This document shows, piece by piece, positions 28,765-45,668 of a DNA stretch of 45,668 nucleotides. The stretch comes from Reclinomonas americana ATCC 50394 (Eukaryota; Jakobida; Jakobea; Jakobida). Location: assembly GCA_048213135.1 (NCBI GenBank), contig PS015138.1, positions 32,246-77,913 on the forward strand, given 5' to 3'. The notes under the pieces were generated by a model. That model saw only the letters and a list, made by a program, of their open reading frames with translations, was not told the origin of the DNA and searched no databases. Each line of letters begins with the position of its first letter. The first letter of the stretch is position 1. The translations under genes and the position numbers were made by a program.

Positions 28765-31700
28765 ATGATCAACTCGCAGCGCATCATCATGGCCTTTGAG
28801 GTGGTGGAGGAGGCCGTGCGTCTGCGCTGTCAACGCGCACTGGCGCTGTTCAGTCGCGACCATTCCGACTTTGATGTGCGGGCGTGGGTGCCGAGTTTCA
28901 CGCCTGCTGGCATGGATGCAGTGGCCGTGAAGGCGTGGCGTGAGCGACATGCTCCACTCCACCCCTCTCGAGTCAAGTTGTTTGAGGAGAAGCAGCCGGT
29001 GGTGTTGGCCTGGCGTGCCGCCTTTGACGCCGACCCGTCGTCCGACCCTACATGTGACGGTTTCGACACGACGGCACTCACCTCCATCATGCTGTATGGT
29101 GGCTTCGTTCAGGATGACGGTCACAAGCTGCTGCTGATTGACGATGCTGATGTACGGAAGGCAGTGGAGGAGCTGAATGATGTGAGGAATACGTTGGCCC
29201 ACCATCGAGACCAAGCACTATGGACAGATGACACCGTACAGCAGTACCTTGGAGATGGTGGTGTCTTCCTCTCCATCATCTCTCGACTTCAGTTGACGGC
29301 TGATGAGCGAGGTCGATTCGCTGCTCGTGTCTGCGAGACACGCCACGTCCAGCACACCATCAGCACATTCGAGGAGCGTCTGCATCGGCTGGCGGTGCGT
29401 GAGCTCTCATTCTACCAGCACGACGAGAGTGTGCGCAAGGACATGCAGATGTATGTGCCACTGCTGTGCTCACGTGAGCGTGACATCTCGTCGAGAGACA
29501 AGATGATGGATCTGTTGACGGAAGTGGATGTTTTCCTCTCCGACGCCAACACCACCCAGCGTGTGTTGGTGCTCTTCGGCAACAGTGGGGCAGGCAAGAC
29601 CACCACCATGTCGATGCTGGCCGAGCGAGCGTGGCGGCAGTGGCAAACGAGAGAGAGTAGACGAGTGCCTGTGCGTGTGCCTCTCGGTGCACTGCGCAAT
29701 GCTGATGAGCGATTGTTGGCGGAGGCATGGAAGCGACTGTCGCTCGAGTTGGGTTTGGAGTCAGACGTGCGACGGTTGAAGGAAGAGCCGTTACTGTTGT
29801 TGCTTGACGGGTACGATGAGTTGTACCGTGGTGTGAATCTGTTTGTCAAGAACCAGCTGGATGTGTGTCGCGACTTGAAAGTGATTATCACCTGTCGAGG
29901 CGATTACGCACTGACGGCGCTGGGCGGTGTGACGCAGTATCGACGATACTTTGCACCAGTGGATTCACGTGGACAGTTGTGCATGCATCAGCTGATGGAG
30001 CGGCACATTGCGCCGTTCGACAAGGAGCAGATTGAGGAGTACTTTGGGCGGCTGGTGCAAGTGGGTGGAGACGATGATGATGACGGTGGCGAAAAGCGGT
30101 GGTCGACTGCCGAGGAGTACATTCGTGCACTGAAGAGTGTGCATGGTCTGGATGCGCTGGTGTCGAATCCGTTCCTGTTGTCGGTGGTGGCTCGTGTATT
30201 GCCGCAGTTGGTGGCGAGTGGCGTGCAGCGACCGACTCGGCGCGATGTGTTTGACCGTTTCATTCGACAGTGGATTGTGAGGGAGCAGGAGAGGCAGACG
30301 CGTCTTGGTGCGGAGCGTGTGCCGAGTGAAGAGACATGTCTTTCATTCTGTGAGGGACTGGCACGGTTGATGCACGAGAGGAATGTGGTGCGTGTGTCTG
30401 TGAGGGTGGGTCGGTCGGGTAATGATGAGGACGATGAAGAGGGAGTTGATGAATTTGGTGGTGCACCCCGCGGCCGCCGACTGCGAGCGGACGAGAGACC
30501 GATTGACAAGTTCCTCGGTCACAGGAACCAGCATGTGCGAGTGTGCTGCCCGATTGTGCGACGGTATGGGACGAGTCAGTCGGGATTCATGCATCTGTCG
30601 TTGCTGGAGCACTGCGTGGCACGGCATGTGTTTGCGTGGGAGACATGGGGTGAGGAGAGAAGATTGACGGTGCAAGATGTGCAGCAGCATGTGCTGGCAG
30701 TGCGGCTGCTTAATGATCGACCATCGTTGGTAGAGCAAATAGCCGAGGTGGTGCGACGGTCTCCTCGATTGCAAGAGAGACTGTGGGAGGTGATTTCGTT
30801 GTCACGGGAGGTGGACGAAGAGCGATTGGTGACAGCAGCCGCGAATGCGGCGATGATGTTGTGTGTGGCACAGGTGTCGTTCAGTGGGCGAGATCTGTCG
30901 TGTGTGCGAGTGAGGGGTGCGGATTTGAGGGATGCGGTGATGCACAGGACGGTGTGGAGGGGAGCGGATATGCGAGGGGTGAATGTGTGCATGGCGTTCG
31001 CGAGGGAGGCGGACTTTAGAGGGGCGGATGTGACGGAAGTGAAGTGGCCGAAGTTGCCGTTGGCTGTGGGCGCTGGACAGGTGAGATCGGTCGCCGTCAC
31101 TCCTGATGGTCAGCATGCTGTGAGTGGCAGTGACGACCAGACTGTACGGATGTGGTCGGTGGCGACTGGTGAAGAAGTGCGACGTTTGAAAGGGCACACA
31201 GCATCAGTGTTATCCGTCGCCATTACTCCAGATGGCGAACACATTGTAAGTGGGGGTGGGGACAAGACTGTGCGGGTGTGGTCGGTGGCGAGTGGAAAAG
31301 AGGTCCTGCGAATGGAGGGACACACTGGACGAGTGATGACTGTTTCCATGTGTCCTGATGGGCAGCATGCTGTGAGTGGGAGCGAGGACAGGACAGTGCG
31401 AGTGTGGTCACTGGCGAGTGGGAGACAACTGCGACTGTTGGAGGGGCACACTTCTGCGGTGACATCCGTTGCTGTCACTCCCGATGGCCTGCACTGTGTG
31501 AGTGGGAGCTGGGATAGGACTGTGCGTATGTGGTCACTGGCGAGTGGAGAGGAAATTCTTCGATTGAATGGTCACAGTAGCTGGGTGAACTCTGTCGCTG
31601 TCACACCCGATGGCCAGCACGTAGTCAGCGGGGGCAATGACAAGACGGTGAGAGTGCTTTCTGTCGCGGGCGGCGAGGAAGTAAGACGACTGGAGGGACA

Positions 31701-33021
31701 CGTTGACTCCGTGAGCTCAGTCGCCATCACTCCCGATGGGCAGCACATTGTAAGTGGGGGTGGGGACAAGACCATACGGGTGTGGTCACTGACGAGTGGA
31801 GAAGAAGTGCGACGATTAGATGGACACACGGAAGGGGTTCTTTGCGTTGCCGTCACTCCCAATGGTGAGCGCATTGTGAGTGGCAGTCAGGACAGGGCTG
31901 TTCGGTTGTGGGCTGTTGTGGGTGCTGGAGAAGAGGCGCGGCGACCGAAGGGACACTCTCATTCCGTGCAAGCTGTTTCACTGGCTCCCGACGGCCGGCA
32001 CGTCACCAGTGCTAATGACAGAGGAACAGTGTGCAGGTGGTCTGTTGCTGATGGCGAAGAAGTGTGGAGGGCGGAAGTGCAGGATTTGTCCACCTACGAG
32101 ATGGCATTTTCAATAGATGGTCAGCTCGTTGCGAGTGGAAGCTATGATGGGACGGTGCACGTGTTGAAGACGGCGAGTGGGGACTTCATGCCACGGTTGG
32201 TTGGACACAGAGGTCACGTGTATTCAGTCGCCATTACTCCCGATAGCCAGTACATTGTTAGTGGTGGTCAAGACATGACTGTACGAGTGTGGTCACTGAC
32301 GAGCGGTGGCGAAGAGGTGTGGCGGTTGGAGGGACACACTGACCCGGTGTGGTCAGTCGCCGTCACTCGCGATGGCCAGCACGTCGTTAGTGGGAGTGCG
32401 GACAACACAGTGCGAGTGTGGTCACTGGCAGGTGGTGAGGAGGTGCGCCGACTGGAAGGCCATACGGGTGAGGTGAATGCAGTGGCAGTGACACCCGATG
32501 GCCAGCACATTGTGAGTGGGACGGGGGTTGGATCGGTGCACGTGTGGTCGATGGCGAGTGGCGAGGAGGTGCACAGGTGCGAGGGGAGTGTGGGATTCTT
32601 GTACGCTCTCGTTGTAACTTCCGATGGCCGGTTTATTGTGCTTGGGGACTCTGAATGGACCATCCGAGTGTGGTCTGTGGCGAGTGGGGAAGAGGTGCAA
32701 CGGATCGAAGGTCTGAAGGACCCGCCATGGCCGCTCTTCTGCATGCCGGACGGACAACACGTGTCCTGCTTGGGCCGGGCGGGTGCGGTGCGTGTGTGGT
32801 CGCTGACGACGGGAGCAGAGGTGCCGGTTGATGCGCTGACCGATCTCGTGGATGCGGATGGTGGTGGCGTCGGGCTGATGGCGTTTGGTGTTTCTCACGT
32901 GGTGCGAGTGTGCGACAGCTGGGTGCAGTTGGTGCGCCGGGGGTCGCACGGGTTGGTGGAGCGCATATTTGGTTCGTTTTTGGCGGATTTTAGCGGGGCT
33001 TTGACGGGCGAAGAAGAGTAG
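28765..33021 (+). CDS. NLR-like protein: HEPN-like domain, NACHT, pentapeptide repeats, 14 WD40 blades
   Basis: A single coding exon of 1418 residues. The Met at 28765 is chosen because an acceptor lies immediately before it. Residues about 100-170 resemble a Swt1-type HEPN domain with the R-x4-H motif at 141-146 (VRNTLAHH) followed by ALWTDDTVQQYL; many HEPN domains are RNases. The NACHT NTPase follows: Walker A GNSGAGKT at 272-279 and Walker B LLLLLDGYDEL ending near 353, then VKVIITCRGDY-like sensor sequence (here LKVIITCRGDYAL). Residues about 703-770 are pentapeptide repeats (GADLRDA, GADMRGV, EADFRGADVTEV). From about 773 come 14 WD40 blades, enough for two seven-bladed propellers; the last two are worn. 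The layout of effector, switch and repeat sensor fits STAND/NLR signalling proteins. It is followed on the same strand by the pseudokinase-HECT gene. Blade sequences are strikingly uniform, implying recent amplification or gene conversion. Confidence 0.94.
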   Translation: MINSQRIIMAFEVVEEAVRLRCQRALALFSRDHSDFDVRAWVPSFTPAGMDAVAVKAWRERHAPLHPSRVKLFEEKQPVVLAWRAAFDADPSSDPTCDGFDTTALTSIMLYGGFVQDDGHKLLLIDDADVRKAVEELNDVRNTLAHHRDQALWTDDTVQQYLGDGGVFLSIISRLQLTADERGRFAARVCETRHVQHTISTFEERLHRLAVRELSFYQHDESVRKDMQMYVPLLCSRERDISSRDKMMDLLTEVDVFLSDANTTQRVLVLFGNSGAGKTTTMSMLAERAWRQWQTRESRRVPVRVPLGALRNADERLLAEAWKRLSLELGLESDVRRLKEEPLLLLLDGYDELYRGVNLFVKNQLDVCRDLKVIITCRGDYALTALGGVTQYRRYFAPVDSRGQLCMHQLMERHIAPFDKEQIEEYFGRLVQVGGDDDDDGGEKRWSTAEEYIRALKSVHGLDALVSNPFLLSVVARVLPQLVASGVQRPTRRDVFDRFIRQWIVREQERQTRLGAERVPSEETCLSFCEGLARLMHERNVVRVSVRVGRSGNDEDDEEGVDEFGGAPRGRRLRADERPIDKFLGHRNQHVRVCCPIVRRYGTSQSGFMHLSLLEHCVARHVFAWETWGEERRLTVQDVQQHVLAVRLLNDRPSLVEQIAEVVRRSPRLQERLWEVISLSREVDEERLVTAAANAAMMLCVAQVSFSGRDLSCVRVRGADLRDAVMHRTVWRGADMRGVNVCMAFAREADFRGADVTEVKWPKLPLAVGAGQVRSVAVTPDGQHAVSGSDDQTVRMWSVATGEEVRRLKGHTASVLSVAITPDGEHIVSGGGDKTVRVWSVASGKEVLRMEGHTGRVMTVSMCPDGQHAVSGSEDRTVRVWSLASGRQLRLLEGHTSAVTSVAVTPDGLHCVSGSWDRTVRMWSLASGEEILRLNGHSSWVNSVAVTPDGQHVVSGGNDKTVRVLSVAGGEEVRRLEGHVDSVSSVAITPDGQHIVSGGGDKTIRVWSLTSGEEVRRLDGHTEGVLCVAVTPNGERIVSGSQDRAVRLWAVVGAGEEARRPKGHSHSVQAVSLAPDGRHVTSANDRGTVCRWSVADGEEVWRAEVQDLSTYEMAFSIDGQLVASGSYDGTVHVLKTASGDFMPRLVGHRGHVYSVAITPDSQYIVSGGQDMTVRVWSLTSGGEEVWRLEGHTDPVWSVAVTRDGQHVVSGSADNTVRVWSLAGGEEVRRLEGHTGEVNAVAVTPDGQHIVSGTGVGSVHVWSMASGEEVHRCEGSVGFLYALVVTSDGRFIVLGDSEWTIRVWSVASGEEVQRIEGLKDPPWPLFCMPDGQHVSCLGRAGAVRVWSLTTGAEVPVDALTDLVDADGGGVGLMAFGVSHVVRVCDSWVQLVRRGSHGLVERIFGSFLADFSGALTGEEE
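31081..32830 (+). repeat. Tandem WD40-coding repeats, about 126-base period
   Basis: Fourteen in-frame units code for WD40 blades of about 42 residues. Units share long nucleotide stretches such as GTCACTCCCGATGGCCAGCA and GTGCGAGTGTGGTCACTGGC. The same unit type, on the other strand, makes up the genes at 11190-14839. Confidence 0.9.
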
Positions 33022-33260
33022 GGAGAGGCGAAAGGGAAAGGAGAGGGAGAGGGGAAGGGAGGGGGGTGAAATGGGGAAGGGACTTGAGTTTATCTGAGCC
33101 GCAGTGTATCCGTCTGTTGCTGTTTTGGATGCGACTTGCAGTTTGTGTTAATGCTTAGTTACTACTGGTTGGACTTGCAGCAAGACGACTGTTGCGTTTC
33201 TTGCATTACAGTCTTGTACACTTGTCCTGCTTTTGTCTAGCATCACTTTTTGTACTCTAA
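33022..33260 (+). other. Spacer after the NACHT gene
   Basis: A purine-rich stretch of about 60 bases follows the stop codon. After it comes the leader of the first repeat copy of the exon array, beginning about 33120. No gene and no clear terminator signal. Confidence 0.5.
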
Positions 33261-34522
33261 ATGGTCCGCAGTCGCCGTGCCATTGCGAGTGCCGAGAAGG
33301 CTGCTGCACGAGCTCAACGAGCTGCACATGCGGCTGCCCGAGCTGCTGCAGCTGCCACTGCAGCAGGAGAGGAAGAGAGAGAGGCAGAGGAGGCAGTGGC
33401 AGAGGAGAGCAGTGTGCCCACATATCTTGAGGCGGCGCAGGCGGTGGTAGAAGAGGTGAAGGGGAAGGGAGAGAGAAAGGGGAAGGGAATTCGTAAGGGT
33501 TGCAGTGGCAAGGTCCTGTGTACTTCGTCAAAGCCGTCTCACTGCTGTCAAGACTGGTGTTTGTGTTCATGCTTAGAAACTCGTTGGACTTGCAGCAAGA
33601 CGACTGTTGCGTTTCTTGCAGTACAGTCTTGTACACTTGTCCTGCATATGTCATGCATCACTTACTTTGTACTCTAATGGTCCGCAGTCGCCGTGCCATT
33701 GCGAGTGCCGAGAAGGCTGCTGCACGCGCTCAACGAGCTGCACATGCGGCTGCCCGAGCTGCTGCAGCTGCCACTGCAGCAGGAGAGGAAGAGAGAGAGG
33801 CAGAGGAGGCAGTGGCAGAGGAGAGCAGTGTGCCCACATATCTTGAGGCGGCGAAGGCGGTGGTGGTAGAGGTGAAGGGGAAGGGAGAGAGAAAGGGAGA
33901 GGGAATTCGAAAGGGTTGCAGTGGCAAGGTCCTGTGTACTTCGTCAAAGCCGTCTCACTGCTGTCAAGACTGGTGTTTGTATTCACGTTTAGGCACTGCT
34001 AGACTTGCAGAAAGACGACTGTTGCTCGAGATCTCGAGGTGTTGCAATACAACCTTGTCCTGCATGTCATATCTCTCTTACTTTGTACTCTAATGGTCCG
34101 CAGTCGCCGTGCCATTGCGAGTGCCGAGAAGGCTGCTGCACGAGCTCAACGAGCTGCACACGCTGCTGCCCGAGCTGCTGCAGCTGCCACTGCAGCAGGA
34201 GAGGAAGAGAGAGAGGCAGAGGAGGCAGTGGCAGAGGAGAGCAGTGTGCCCACATATCTTGAGGCGGCGAAGGCGGTGGTCGAAGAGGTGAAGGGGAAGG
34301 GAGAGGGTAAAGGGAAAGGGAGAGGGAATTCGAAAAGGGTTGCAATGGCAAGGTCCTGTGTACTTCGTCAAAGCCGTCTCACTGCTGTCAAGACTGGTGT
34401 TTGTGATAATGCTTAGAAACTCGTTGGACTTGCAGCAAGACGGCTGTTGCTTGTGGTGCTGTTTCTTGCATAAGTCTTGTACACTTGTCCTGCATATGTC
34501 ACATCACTTACTTTGTACTGTA
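33261..34522 (+). repeat. Three incomplete tandem copies of the first exon of the pseudokinase-HECT gene
   Basis: Units start with ATGGTCCGCAG at 33261, 33677 and 34093 (period 416). The intact fourth unit starts at 34523 (period 430). Each carries about 200 bases of coding-like sequence (MVRSRRAIASAEKAAARAQR to VPTYLEAAKAVVEE) plus similar upstream DNA. Copies 1-3 lose homology right after the VVE codons and run into GGGGAAGG-type purine sequence instead of the rest of the exon. Differences between copies within the coding part are mostly synonymous in this frame only (Arg CGA/CGC, His-Ala CATGCG/CACGCT, Ala GCC/GCT). The copy 1 and copy 2 frames end in TAATG, where the stop overlaps the next unit's ATG. 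They may be alternative promoters and first exons, or decaying duplicates. Confidence 0.8.
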
Positions 34523-45255
<10,733 letters not shown>

Positions 45256-45396
45256 GTAAGTCGTCGTTTCTGTCATTCTGCTCTCTCTCTCTCTCACACA
45301 CCTCATGCACGTCGCCGTATTCGTCTGCATCATCCCAAACTCTGTCCGTGTGTCTGTGTATCTGTCTCGTTCTTATTTTATTCTCTCTCTGTCTCT

Positions 45397-45439
<43 letters not shown>

Positions 45440-45531
45440 CTCTCTCTCTCCCCTGTGTGAGTGTGCTACTCACCGCGTGTTGCTGCATCTCGAACTCTGT
45501 CCGTGTGTCGTGTATTTGTCTCTTTCTTATT

Positions 45532-45604
<73 letters not shown>

Positions 45605-45668
45605 TCTCTACTACTCGTCTCTCTCGTCGTCTCGTCTACGTCGTCTCTCTTCGTCTATACTCGTCTCT
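45256..45668 (+). repeat. Start of an intron, CT-rich, to the window edge
   Basis: Begins with donor GTAAGT after the last HECT exon seen here. It holds two diverged copies of a CATC-CGAACTCTGTCCGTG-like phrase (near 45335 and 45490) and long CT runs. It ends in TAC/TCG steps like those beside the gaps. No further exon is visible. Confidence 0.7.

Noticed and set aside
33261-34522. CRISPR-like array of regularly spaced repeats
   Set aside because: Units are 416-430 bases, contain coding sequence and have no short repeat/unique spacer structure; the genome is eukaryotic.

Overview
This is an intron-rich nuclear fragment of a eukaryote, probably unicellular. Genes are split by many short GT-AG introns. 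Exons are GC-rich, while introns and spacers are packed with CT, GA and CA microsatellites and minisatellites. There are six runs of N. I cannot place the organism; the gene content (AP-3 beta, HECT ligase, NACHT/WD40, tRNA-Lys with internal promoter boxes) shows only that it is eukaryotic. I built the exon chains by hand from splice signals, reading phase and recognised protein families.

Layout, left to right. (1) 1-1923: low-complexity sequence and a gap, with no gene I can support. (2) 1924-10444, minus: an 11-exon gene for the beta subunit of the AP-3 adaptor complex. It has a tRNA-Lys(CTT) in its fifth intron, and its first exon and promoter are tandemly duplicated (second copy 10681-10883). 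(3) 11190-14839, minus: three tandem single-exon seven-bladed WD40 genes sharing a C-terminal tail, with a DEAD-box helicase scrap on the other strand between the second and third. (4) 14969-22597, minus: a 12-exon gene of unknown function with a helical N-terminal half and a basic, disordered, Pro/Ser/Arg-rich C-terminal half. (5) 23607-28197, plus: a seven-exon multi-pass membrane protein of about 319 residues. (6) 28765-33021, plus: a single-exon NLR-like protein with a HEPN-like domain, NACHT NTPase, pentapeptide repeats and 14 WD40 blades. (7) 33261-34522: three incomplete tandem copies of the first exon of the next gene. (8) 34523 to beyond the right edge, plus: a gene with at least 27 exons encoding a long helical N-terminal region, a protein kinase-like domain lacking the catalytic Asp, and a HECT ubiquitin-ligase domain. 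The catalytic Cys of the HECT C-lobe would lie outside the window.

The most interesting part is the head-to-tail pair at 28.7-45.3 kb: an NLR-like sensor followed by a helical/pseudokinase/HECT protein. This looks like a receptor and effector suited to innate immunity or regulated cell death, but that functional link is inference. A second cross-gene theme is a recurring unusual 5' splice site, GTTGCG, used in at least three genes. A third is tandem duplication of promoter plus first exon in two separate genes, where coding differences between copies are nearly all synonymous.
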